Part shown: one piece after another, positions 54,808 to 64,000 of the stretch
Layout of the letters: every line of letters starts with the position of its first letter
Numbering within the stretch: the stretch's first letter is position 1
From: Notamacropus eugenii
Taxonomy: Eukaryota; Chordata; Mammalia; Diprotodontia; Macropodidae
DNA length: 64,000 nt
Assembly (NCBI RefSeq): GCF_028372415.1
Contig: NC_092877.1
Location: forward strand, 216,097,116-216,161,115
Reading direction: 5' to 3'
Made by a program: the position numbers and the translations under genes
The notes under the pieces: model-generated
Told to the model about the DNA's origin: nothing
Databases searched by the model: none
The model's input: the letters and a program-made list of their open reading frames with translations, nothing else

Positions 54808-54808
<1 letters not shown>

Positions 54809-54858
<50 letters not shown>
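54809..54858. repeat. (GATA)12 microsatellite
   Basis: Twelve perfect GATA units, then GATATA-type degenerate copies. Confidence 0.97.
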
Positions 54859-54859
<1 letters not shown>

Positions 54860-55641
54860 ATGGATATAGATGTAGATATAGATATATATTTTGAATTTTT
54901 TCTTTCATTAAACAAACTTTGAATAATCATTTATATGGACAGATCATCCAACTTTAGAGTCATATTCTACTGCTTAGAAAGTGTGCCTCCTCACTAAATA
55001 ATTAAGCAATCTGTTAAAAGATCGATTGATTTTTTCGTTGAATGCCAAATGAGATAATTTAAACATAGGGGCAATCACTCAAACTAAACCAAGTGTTGTT
55101 TTTTTTTTTTTTTTGTACCTGTGTTATTAGAACTAACCCGTTTAATTAGAGTTTCACTGGTTAGTGTCCGTTCAAAACCTCTTCCTAATAACCATGTGTG
55201 TTTAAACATTTTCCAGTGCACAGTACAATGTCTCCAATCCTTCAGGGGAGCTGCTTGGCATTCTTCTTGTCTCACTCTCTAGTTACTTTCCTAGTTAGGT
55301 ATTCCACACACTCCTTCACCAGCATACAGCATTCTCGCCTGCCAGACCTGCCTGATTGTATATTCTGTTCAAGTAGAGACCTTCACTCGACTTCACCAAT
55401 GGCAATATTTTTCATTATACTTTAACTCGCTATGCAGCTGAAGGTACTGAGGGTGATGGAATGACTGAAGAACACCATATATACACCTTCAAAAGCCTGG
55501 ACAGCAGCTACAAACAGGGAGCTATGACTCTGGGCCTTGAGAATTCAAAAATCTGTTCTAAACTATGAAATTAAATATGGTGGAAATGAAATAAAATGTT
55601 TAGTGATAATCATGGTATGCTTTGGTAGCTCATTACCAGTC
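54859..55641. other. unassigned, with a T-run
   Basis: A T17-18 run lies at about 55098-55115. The rest has no recognised feature. Confidence 0.5.
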
Positions 55642-55644
55642 ACA

Positions 55645-55699
<55 letters not shown>

Positions 55700-55735
55700 G
55701 TTATATATATATATACACATATACACATACACAAT
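55642..55735. repeat. (TA)n microsatellite
   Basis: Long TA runs with ACAT and GTAT interruptions. The tract is self-complementary and can extrude hairpins. Confidence 0.95.
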
Positions 55736-55789
55736 ATAATACATATATTTCATATTATAGACAAGTTAGATAGAAAATAGTTGAATAGA

Positions 55790-55968
55790 TTCAGGGATCA
55801 CAGCATCACATAGCTAAATAGAGCTTTAGAGATGATTAACTCCAGTATCCCTCTCTCCCCCATTTTTCAGACAATGAACCTGAAGCTCAGAGGGATGAGA
55901 TGACTCATTCAAGGCCACACAATGGCTTAGTAGCAAAGCTGAGATTCAAACCCAGGCTACAACAAAAG
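55790..55968 (-). mobile_element. MIR3-like SINE
   Basis: Antisense: tagagctttagagatgat, tttttcagacaatgaac, tgaagctcagagggatga, aaggccacacaatggct, gagattcaaacccaggc. Confidence 0.8.
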
Positions 55969-56124
55969 ATAAGAGATTGAACCTTTCCCTTTGGTGCCAA
56001 AGTTAGAGGTATGGCAATAACACTTGCCTTCTTTCAGTAGGAAAACAGAGTAAACCTCAGCACCTCTTCCACAATAATATTTTGCCTTTTGGTCCCCTCC
56101 TCTCTCTACCAAGGAAAGAAAAGA

Positions 56125-56352
56125 AATAAACAATGATTAAACACCTACTATGTGCCAGCCACAAGACTAACCACTTTACAAATATCTTCTTTGATCAGCC
56201 CTGTAAGCTGGATGTTATGATTTTCTCAACTTTATAGCTGAGGAAACTGAAGAAGACAAAGGTTGAGTGTCTTGCCCATAAGGTCACCCAGGCAATAAAT
56301 ATTAATTTTCCTAACTCCATGCCCAGAACTCTATCTACTACAGTGCCTAGTG
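56125..56352 (-). mobile_element. MIR / CORE-SINE
   Basis: Antisense: aaacacctactatgtgcc, aaccactttacaaatatc, tagctgaggaaactgaag, tgtcttgcccataagg, agaactctatctactac. Confidence 0.85.
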
Positions 56353-56919
56353 ACTGGCTTAGAGTCATAAGGCTCATATGTGTAAGATACGGGAGTTGTA
56401 ACCATTTACTCTATGGACAAACATTTTCAGTTAAGGTCCTGTTCAAAACCAATTCTTCTAACTGACTGCTAATCCAGTGATTTCAACTGTTCCCATCTGT
56501 TAGATGACTTATCATATCTTTATTTTTTATTGTATCTTATTTGTATCTTATTGTATGTTTATTGTATACATGGGTTATTGTTAGAGATTACCTTTCAAAG
56601 AAATGGTGGTGATTATTGGAATGGCCGTCCAAAAGCTTTCTTAGAATGGAGGTTTTGAAATAACACTTCAGAAGTTGTACCTTGTGTGTCACCTTTCTGA
56701 TACTGGAGTCTGTTAATTCCCTAGAGGCCTGATATAAACTGATATCAGAAACCTATAAGGTTCTTTCCACTACTCATAATACCACTTTTATTTACACTCA
56801 CTACTGCAGTTTAAATTAGCAAGGAGGCACTATTTGCTGAAGATGGCTCACATAGTTTCTTAAGAGTTAATCACTCATGCTTTCTAGGGATAAATGAAAA
56901 ACATAGTGGACGTGAAATT
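56353..56919. other. no recognisable feature
   Basis: Contains TTGTATCTTAT-type repetition at 56525-56580. Otherwise unassigned. Confidence 0.45.
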
Positions 56920-57149
56920 TGTTGTTGTTGTACTGTTGTGTCCAACTCTTTGTGACCTCATTTGGGGTTTTCTTGGCAAAGATATTGGATGCCTTTTCAT
57001 TTTCTTCCCTAGCTTGTTTTACAGTTGAGGAAACTGAGGCAAATAGGGTTGAGTGATTTGCCCAGGATCACACAGCTAGTAAGTGTCTGAGACCAGATTT
57101 GAACTCAGGTTGTCCTGACTCCAGGCTTTATACACTACGCCACGTAGTT
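56920..57149 (-). mobile_element. WSINE1-like tRNA/RTE SINE, full length
   Basis: Antisense: gttgttgttgtactgttg at the tail, tccaactctttgtgacc, ggttttcttggcaaaga, tttacagttgaggaaac, cacacagctagtaagtg, tttgaactcaggttgtc, and the head complement ending cacgtagtt. The GTT-type tail array is typical of RTE-mobilised SINEs. Confidence 0.9.
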
Positions 57150-57189
57150 AAGCCAAGGAAGACAGGCTCTTTAAACCGAGTGTTTTGAT

Positions 57190-57211
57190 TTGTTTTTTTT
57201 TTTTTTTTTAA
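57190..57211. repeat. poly-T run
   Basis: About 18 T then AATAG. It may be the A-tail of an unrecognised antisense insert. Confidence 0.7.
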
Positions 57212-57397
57212 TAGATATGAACACTTTTCAAGTAGACACTGCTTTGGTAGAGGGAAAAGAGGTCAGTAGGGGAGCTAGCTCTCTCCTTATTATCCAGTGA
57301 TGCAGGAGTAATAGGTCCTTACTGGAAGGTTTAGTTGTGTGGAGGGGAAAAGAAAATATTTTTAGCCTTTTGTCTCTTAACGTGCTTCTGTAGTTCA

Positions 57398-57570
57398 CAT
57401 ATTTAGAATAGAAAGGAAGCTCAGAGGTCATCTCTTCCAGCCTCTTCATTTTAGAGATAAGAAAACTAACCTTACAAAGAGATTAAGTAACTGGCCAAGT
57501 CAGTAAATGGGAGAGCCAGAATTTGAACTGAGTCTCTTGAATCCAGAATTGTTTCCATTTTATCACTCTT
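57398..57570 (-). mobile_element. MIR3-like SINE
   Basis: Antisense: atagaaaggaagctcaga, ggtcatctcttccagcc, ttagagataagaaaact, aatttgaactgagtctc. Confidence 0.8.
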
Positions 57571-57669
57571 GGTGATAAAATGCTTGGAAGCTACTGTGAT
57601 AGATATTGGATGGAATTGGTTAAGGAACCAAGGAAAGGAGAAGGATCATGTTCTAGTGGAATAGGTCAT

Positions 57670-57812
57670 CTGGAATTAGAACAATCCTTCCACCTCTGAA
57701 TCTTACTACCTTTGTGACCATTCTCTGGACCTCATTTTCCTCATCTTTAAAATAATAGGACTGACCTAGGTTACCTTTGCAATTCCTTCCAAGTTTTTAT
57801 CTATGATACTAT
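57670..57812 (+). mobile_element. MIR3-like SINE
   Basis: Sense: cttactacctttgtgacc, tctggacctcattttcc, aaataataggactgacc, aattccttccaagtttt, tatctatgatact. Confidence 0.8.
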
Positions 57813-59109
57813 AAAAAATGCTACTTATTGGAGCCAAATGAGTGTTTTTAATTTGAGAGAGTTAAAAAAAGAGAGAGTATTAGTATTTCACCAAGGTAGA
57901 AGACAGTGCAACCAACTTTTTAACAAAGAACAACATTAAACATTAAAAAATGACACAAAGGAAAGCATAGATGTGATAGATGCCCTGTAGGAGCTTGTCA
58001 TGCATATTGTCTTTCACTAGTTTCTAATTTAGAAATAATTATTACAAGGAAATAAAGTATCTTTTTTGCATGTGTTTTCAGGTTTTTCTATCCTCTGAAT
58101 TCTCTGAGTTAGAACAAATACAAGCCTCACACTGTCATAATGTTCATTAAGAAGGAATACGGAGAATCCATGGAGACTGCTTTTTCTTTGACTTAAGGGT
58201 CTTATTATTTGCTTTTGATTTGTTTTTTTTCCTTGAAAAATTTAGTATAACTCCAGGTTTTCTTCTCCCTTAACTTTTGATAACAGTATCTATTTCATAT
58301 ACTTTTTTTTTAATTAAAAGAGCATTTTCAGAGAAAGCTAAGAAATCAAATGCTTCAGACACTGACAAATACTTAGCTTTATAAAGTCAAATTTTCCTGT
58401 GGGTCACATCTGAATTAAAAAAAAAAAAAAGGTTCCTGGGCACTGGTTAAACCATAGACATATTTTTATGTGGCTGTAGATCTAAACTGGGTAGAAATCA
58501 AAATACCATTTTCTTGGACACAGAATATCCCTGGAGGAATGAAAGATAAGTCAACGGGGTCCATTGAAGGGAATTTAATTTTAGGCAATGACCACTGTTT
58601 TGATATCACTCTGCTATGTCAAAAGAATTGTGTCCAGTGTAAGGTTGGCAGCTCATTGATTATCTATAAAATTCTTTGCCCTCATATATTACCTGGTGAG
58701 AACAAGTCTCAGCCAGTCAGTCAAAGCCTTTAGATCAAGTGTGAAAAATTCTTGGATGAACTGAAGTGATGCTGATAAGAAGAATATTTCAACTGGCTAG
58801 GGAAATTTGTTCATGCCCTGTAGGTCATCTACAAGATAGATAGAAGTTTAGTCTATCTGGTGCCAGAGATGGTTTTAATTACATGGCAGTGAAGAGCAAG
58901 GATTGGAAACATCTAAAACTGATCCAGAAAAAACCCTTAGCCCAGGGACAAACCACAACAGTAGACAGAGAAAGTAGGGCCAACTTGGGGTAGAGAGAAA
59001 CAAAGGAGTGTCATTATCCCTATAGGTACCTCAGAGTAGAGCATTTGCGCTGATGCCAACAATCTTACTCACCTCCTCAGCAACTGAGGAGAAGTTCCAA
59101 GAAAAGTCC
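57813..59109. other. long unassigned stretch
   Basis: About 1.3 kb. Contains an A14 run near 58417-58430. The 87-codon frame at 58470-58733 has no motif I recognise. Confidence 0.5.
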
Positions 59110-59385
59110 ATCAGTCAAGGAGAATTTCATAAGTGTTTACTATATGCCAAACACCATGTTAAATCCTGGAGAAACAAAAGTAGCCTCTGTTCTCTAGGAG
59201 TTCACAGTCTGTTGAGTGAGACAACATGCAAACAACAATGTATATGCAAGATTTATGTAAGATAAGTTGGTATGAGAAGGAATGCGTTAGCATTAATAGG
59301 GTAGGGGAGGTAACAGGAAAGGGTTCTCTTGTAGAAGGTGAAGATTTAACTAAGACTTGAAGGATGCTAAAAAAGCCAGGAGGTG
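59110..59385 (-). mobile_element. L2 LINE 3' end
   Basis: Antisense: ataagtgtttactatatg, tctctaggagttcacagt, tagaaggtgaagatttaa and ctaagacttgaaggatg. Confidence 0.8.
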
Positions 59386-59458
59386 GAGATAAGGCGGGAG
59401 AGAAAAGATCTGCTTTGTTCCCTGTGCTTCCCATCCCTGTGCTTGTTATCTATCAATT

Positions 59459-59655
59459 TCTGTGTTCAGTCATATCCAATACTTCAGTTGCCTGGGATTT
59501 TCTTGGCAAAGATACTGGAATGCTTTGTCATTTCCTTCTCCAGCTCATTTTTTTTCCAGTTGAGGAAACTGAGGCAAGCAGGGTTGCAATTTGCCAAGAC
59601 TAGTCTTCCTGACTTCAGGCTTGATTCTCTTTCTACTGCATCACCTAGCTGCCCC
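59459..59655 (-). mobile_element. WSINE1-like tRNA/RTE SINE
   Basis: Antisense: ttcagtcatatccaatac, gattttcttggcaaaga, tactggaatgctttgtc, ccagttgaggaaactga, tcctgacttcaggcttg, cacctagctgcccc. A piece between CORE and head is deleted. Confidence 0.85.
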
Positions 59656-60019
59656 TTTTATCAATCAACAGACCCTGTTATACACTGTGCTTTTTCTTTG
59701 CCCAAACATTTCCAATAACTGAGTTTTGCCTCCACCCCAAAGAGGTCAGGGTTTAAGCAGAGAGTATAAAGGTCAATTAAGGCAGAAAGCCGAACTAATG
59801 CATGAATATTCCGAATTGTCCTGAGGGATCTGAAGGATTGTGATTGCACTCCTAACTTTTCATCTAATACAAACTCCTTAAAGCAGCAAAGGAAAAGAAC
59901 AATATGGGTCTGAGGGATTTTTATACTGCTTTTGGGTCAGAAGTGAGCTAGTTATTATAATAGAAAGTTACACGTAGAACTTTTAGTCCTTGAATAAAAA
60001 CAATAAAAAAGTGACATCT
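59656..60019. other. no recognisable feature
   Basis: Unassigned. Short frames on both strands lack motifs. Confidence 0.45.
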
Positions 60020-60162
60020 GAGAGTGCTGGGTTCTACTTTGAACAAGGTATGTGACTTTGGGTGAGCCACACAACTAACCCTTCTTGGTCTCAGTTTCTT
60101 CATCTGTAAAATAATGGGATTGAACTGATTTATTTCTCAGATTAAGCTTCTAGGATTCTAAA
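60020..60162 (+). mobile_element. MIR3-like SINE
   Basis: Sense: agagtgctgggttctac, atgtgactttgggtgag, ggtctcagtttcttcat, ctgtaaaataatgggatt and ttctaggattctaaat. Confidence 0.8.
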
Positions 60163-61754
60163 TGCATGTTTAAAAGTTCCCAATTGGCTAATCCCAAAGA
60201 ATCTGAAAACTTAGCATTACCATATAACATAACTCGAAACTGGATTCTTTGATTTTCAGTCATCCCTGCTAATTTTCTTCAGCAAAGAGAGCTGCTTTCT
60301 ATGCCATGTTCCTCCTTCACAAGAATGTGTGTTCATTTAATCTTTAATCATGACTTTTCATTGGGAATAGGTGCCTCCCAAAGTCTACCCTCCTGTAGGA
60401 CCCAATGTATGCTGAAATAAAACATTAACAAAACATCATCACCAAGATAAAGAAATATGCTTCCATTCAATTCCTCTGTAGAATGGTGAGGACATTTTTT
60501 AACCACACATGACAGCACAGCATTCAAAAGTCCTAATGGATTTTATCAGCTCAGATTCAAATACTTTGGAACTTATGGTCATTCAAGCTGGATATTTGGA
60601 TTATCCATGGGAAAAAAAAAATTGACTAAAGAAATAATAGTGTGAAAAATATTTCAGGAAAAAAGGTAGAAACTATTTTAAAGACCATGTATGTTAGGGA
60701 CACAAATATTAGATGAATATTTTTCAGAGGGAGAAGTAAATTCTAAATAACAAAACGATTAATTTTCCTGCATTAGACTCCTTACTAATTCGTAAATTAC
60801 TTCGACTTAGTTTGAAACCATGAGGTTTCACTCTACTATCTTAGGAATATCGACATGATACAACTTAGAAGTAGTTTCAAATAAGGACATATTGTACAAT
60901 TGGCTTCATTTGCAAATGTTTTGTTAGAAAAGGCAGGTAACTTGGAAACAGACATACTCCAAAATCCCACTCTACAACTACCAAGCTATCAAGAGTGGTA
61001 GGTTAACTTGTAACTAAGCTGCCAGCCTGTGAGTGTGTATAATGGGACATGATTATTGAACGTAGAGAGTATGAGGCATTATGACAAATGTGATTCTGGG
61101 GAAAATGAAGGACTAAATGATAGAATGAGTCACAATGGGAGTTTATGTGTTTCAAAACAATTTTATGGATGTTTTTACTTTGAAATGCCACTATCTTTCT
61201 CAGAGATCATCTCTCATTTTTAAAGGTGGAAGACATTTTTTTCTAAATATTCATTCTTGTTCTTTCAGTCACTCTGAAATGTATTCCTATCCATTTATTA
61301 TGTCTTGGCATTATATCCTTTATAGAATAACCATCAGCAATTTGTGTTATTTGAAACCTGAGCTTGCTAAGCGTTTACTCCCCCCCCCCCCCCCCATAAT
61401 TAAAGGTTAATTAGTTCTTAAATATTTTCCGTCTTTAGTTTTCAGAGGGAACAAAAAGTAACAGATCAGTCCACTAAAAAGGACTATCCTTTTAGGGCTT
61501 TGTAAAATCTTCAAATATCAGTGCAATGTTTGCAATATAGAATCCGTGATAAAAACATAATGCTTGCTATTTTAAAATGAGATGCAATCATTTTTCACTC
61601 TTCCAGCAGTTCCAAGTCAGATTAATCTTTAGTCTACCAAACCTTATCCAAATGTTATTTAAGTTCAGACCCATTATTCTATCCAACAAAATAATTCACT
61701 TCACTATTATAGATCAGTAACTGTACTGTATCTTAAAGCATTTCCTGTAGCACT
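60163..61754. other. long unassigned stretch with C16 run
   Basis: About 1.6 kb AT-rich. A run of 16 C lies at 61380-61395. No repeat family or coding feature is supported. Confidence 0.5.
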
Positions 61755-61868
61755 GAGAGTATACTTGATTTGCCCATGGTAGCCTAACCACTATGTGTTA
61801 GAGTCAATACTTTTTTCTCTACCTCTGAGGCCAGTTCTCTATCCATTATATTACACTGTCTCTTGGCT
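61755..61868 (-). mobile_element. MIR-class SINE head half
   Basis: Antisense: tacttgatttgcccatgg, ctctgaggccagttctc, tatccattatattacac. Confidence 0.6.
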
Positions 61869-61914
61869 ATTTCAAATACATAGTATGAATTTATTTAGTA
61901 AATCATATTCTCAT

Positions 61915-62022
61915 TAAACAGACACATACAAGCACTTTATGTGCTTTGCATTGTGCTAAAGACAGAGAAATAAAAGAGCAAATTCAAAAAGGTTCCTTTT
62001 AGCAAGCTCATGATTTAGTTAA
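61915..62022 (-). mobile_element. L2/MIR-like 3' end
   Basis: Antisense: tttgcattgtgctaaag, acagagaaataaaagag, gcaagctcatgatttag. Confidence 0.5.
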
Positions 62023-62919
62023 AACTATGTCTACTTCATATATTTTTGTTTCTTAAATTCCAAATAGCCAGAATCTCATAATCATTTTTTCCTTGGGGAA
62101 ATATGTTTTTATCATTATACTTCTTTTTGCTGCCTCAATGTTATTTCTCAAGAAAATGTTTATTCTGATGTTGAAACATGTCAATCCTCTTACTATACTA
62201 AACAAGGCTTATTTAAAGTACTATACATCTAAAAAGGCTTCACAATTTAACAACATGTTAAAAAAAACTTAGTAAGAATCCAGGGCAGGAAGAGAGATTT
62301 TTTGATGAAGGACTTCTCTAAAGTTCTCTCAGACCGTGTTTCTCTTACCGGGTTGTCATTCACTCAAATGATCGCAGCATCATAGATGTTTTTGTGTGGT
62401 TTTATTTGCCTTTTAACATAAAAAAAGGACAAATAGAGAAATTTTCTTTTGCTTTGATCTCAACTCAAGAAGCAAAGTCAAAATTCCAATGGGTTTCAAG
62501 TCTGAAAATTTAGAACCACTAAAAATGATACTGTTTTCATTACAATCACTACGTGTAAGTAATGCCAAACCCTGAAAGGTCTTCAGGTATGTAATTCCTT
62601 AGGAATATAATAACTGAAACAAAAATAAACATTTAGATAGTTTTTTCATGAATATTCTATAGTTAATTTCTAGTAATAGTGACAGTTTATTAATATCTGT
62701 TCAATAACATTCTAAGTCTGAGGGATTGGCTAATTTTCCATGTAAATTAAGGGGGAGGAGAAAACAATAATATTGATTGAGTTCTGACTACAATGTCAAT
62801 TTTGTGTTCATATCTATTTTTTTTTCTAGCTGACTAGGTAAATTTATCTATTCACATCCATATAGGTTGAATCGTCTTGTTCAATGATCAGTTCAAACAT
62901 ATTTATCAAATGTTTGTTT
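62023..62919. other. no recognisable feature
   Basis: AT-rich unassigned sequence. Confidence 0.5.
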
Positions 62920-63082
62920 GGTACAGTGGAAGGAGTTAAGAGTCTGCAGACCTAGAATTGAATCTCAGTGCTTCCATTTAGTAGCTATGTGAACTAACAA
63001 AAATCACTTCACTTTTCTAGACCTATTTTCTTATTTGTAAAGTGGGGTAACAGGTGAATTAAATGTTCCAGTCTAGCATCAT
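62920..63082 (+). mobile_element. MIR3-like SINE
   Basis: Sense: cagtggaaggagttaag, cagacctagaattgaatc, gtagctatgtgaactaa and cttatttgtaaagtggg. Confidence 0.7.
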
Positions 63083-63129
63083 CATCCATCCAGATAATTA
63101 ATATGTATCCTCAGAACTATTTTTGACTA

Positions 63130-63378
63130 ATTTCTATCCTTCACAAGCCATTTTTAATCTGTTACCAGGTCCTACTAGAATCTACTTCCAAAATCTCTCT
63201 CCTATTCGTCACCTAACCACTCCTAGGACTTTTGTTACTTTCAGACTGGATTATTATAATGGCCACAGACTTGTTCTCCTTTGCTTCTTTTTCCTTCCAT
63301 ATTAAATCATTTTTCCTTACTGCATCCAAAATGCTCATCTCTCATAATATAATTGCCTTGCTTAAGACCTTAGATGGA
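63130..63378 (+). mobile_element. L2 LINE ORF2 region
   Basis: Sense: ctgttaccaggtcctact, cagactggattattataa, tggccacagacttgttc and gcttaagaccttagatg fit the L2 order. Confidence 0.6.
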
Positions 63379-63384
63379 TAAGAT

Positions 63385-63605
63385 TTGGAGATGGAAAGAC
63401 TTGGAGTCAATGAAACCTGGTTCAAATCCTACCTCAGACACTACCTGTGGAACTCTGAGATTCTTAACCTTAATTTCCTCATCTGGAAAATGAAAAAAAT
63501 AATATAAATGACCTTACAAAATAGTGTTTTAGGATCAAATGAGATAATATATGTAATGTGTTCAACAAACCTTAAAGTATAATGTAAATGTAGTCATTAT
63601 TAGTA
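63385..63605 (+). mobile_element. MIR / CORE-SINE, near full length
   Basis: Sense: gagtcaatgaaacctggt, tcaaatcctacctcagac, taatttcctcatctgg, ggatcaaatgagataata, aaagtataatgtaaatg. Confidence 0.85.
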
Positions 63606-64000
63606 TTATCATTATTTTAATGTCTCCAGAACCCAGGATAAATTGAATATAATAAACTTAAGAAATATAATTTGAACTGAATTGATTAGCGGTTCAGCTC
63701 AAGGGCACTTGTGTATGTCAATTAATATTGAACATTGATTGACTAATTTTATTAATCCTGAATATTGCTTCAGGAGATATAACAGATTTAGTTTAAAATA
63801 TACTGCCAGATTTATCTGCATATGTTTTCTTGCCTTGTGGATACAACTCTGTTTTGGAAAGGAAAATAATACTATCTTATACATCTAATTTTGTTGTGTA
63901 AAATTATCTTTCCCTACTAGTCATAGGTAACAGACTGAGGTTTGCTTAAAGAGTGATTTCTAGCTCGCGGGTGGCAGGATTTATGATGTTACGTGTTCAG
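63606..64000. other. no recognisable feature
   Basis: AT-rich sequence to the window end. No supported feature. Confidence 0.5.

Overview
This window looks like intergenic or intronic DNA from a marsupial. The evidence is the repeat content. There are many tRNA-derived CORE-SINE/MIR-class copies. There are also tRNA-headed SINEs with RTE-like tails (WSINE1/WALLSI/Mar type in Repbase-style naming), a marsupial-type L1 and its ORF1-only HAL1-like relative, an RTE 3' end, and abundant old L2 and L3/CR1 LINE fragments. Family names come from memory of these families, not from a database search. I cannot fix the species or say whether the lineage is American or Australian.

I see no intact protein-coding gene, rRNA, tRNA gene, CRISPR array or prokaryotic operon. 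The open frames are chance frames, frames through microsatellites, or pieces of dead LINE ORFs. The only non-transposon stretch with coding-like features is at 8943-9374: a long open frame with a polyalanine run, one in-frame TAG, and an AATAAA after the final stop. I list it as a retropseudogene or terminal-exon candidate.

Layout. 0-5 kb: MIR copies, then a near-complete antisense HAL1-like element (2765-5116). 5-13 kb: MIR and L2 fragments, a large CCTT tract (6833-7139), the pseudogene candidate, three successive L2 modules (9540-10835) and an L1 3' end with a target-site duplication (11467-12118). 13-18 kb: an L3/CR1 split by a MIR, then the most complex locus, a 5'-inverted L1 (15713-17494) inserted into an antisense SINE (15533-17590). 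18-25 kb: mostly unassigned AT-rich DNA, then a 0.9-kb L3/CR1 (23880-24772). 25-35 kb: dense SINE, L2 and MIR relics and microsatellites, including a TCATG pentamer array grown from a SINE tail. 35-45 kb: G24 and a 36-bp perfect palindrome, a SINE with an inverted head (38072-38402), a hAT-like element split by a MIR (41268-41664), a long L2, and L2 copies invaded by CT-rich satellites. 45-54 kb: an LTR-like block (47380-47830), an L1 inside an L2 with a duplicated target (49294-49889), an RTE 3' end (51465-51835) and a palindromic hAT-like MITE with a perfect 8-bp duplication (53587-53770). 54-64 kb: SINE, MIR and L2 relics separated by unassigned AT-rich stretches.

The interest here is retrotransposon archaeology: nested insertions that give relative ages, two cases of 5' inversion, SINE families that share a body and an RTE-like tail but differ in their heads, and microsatellites arising at retroelement ends. 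I found no previously undescribed gene system.
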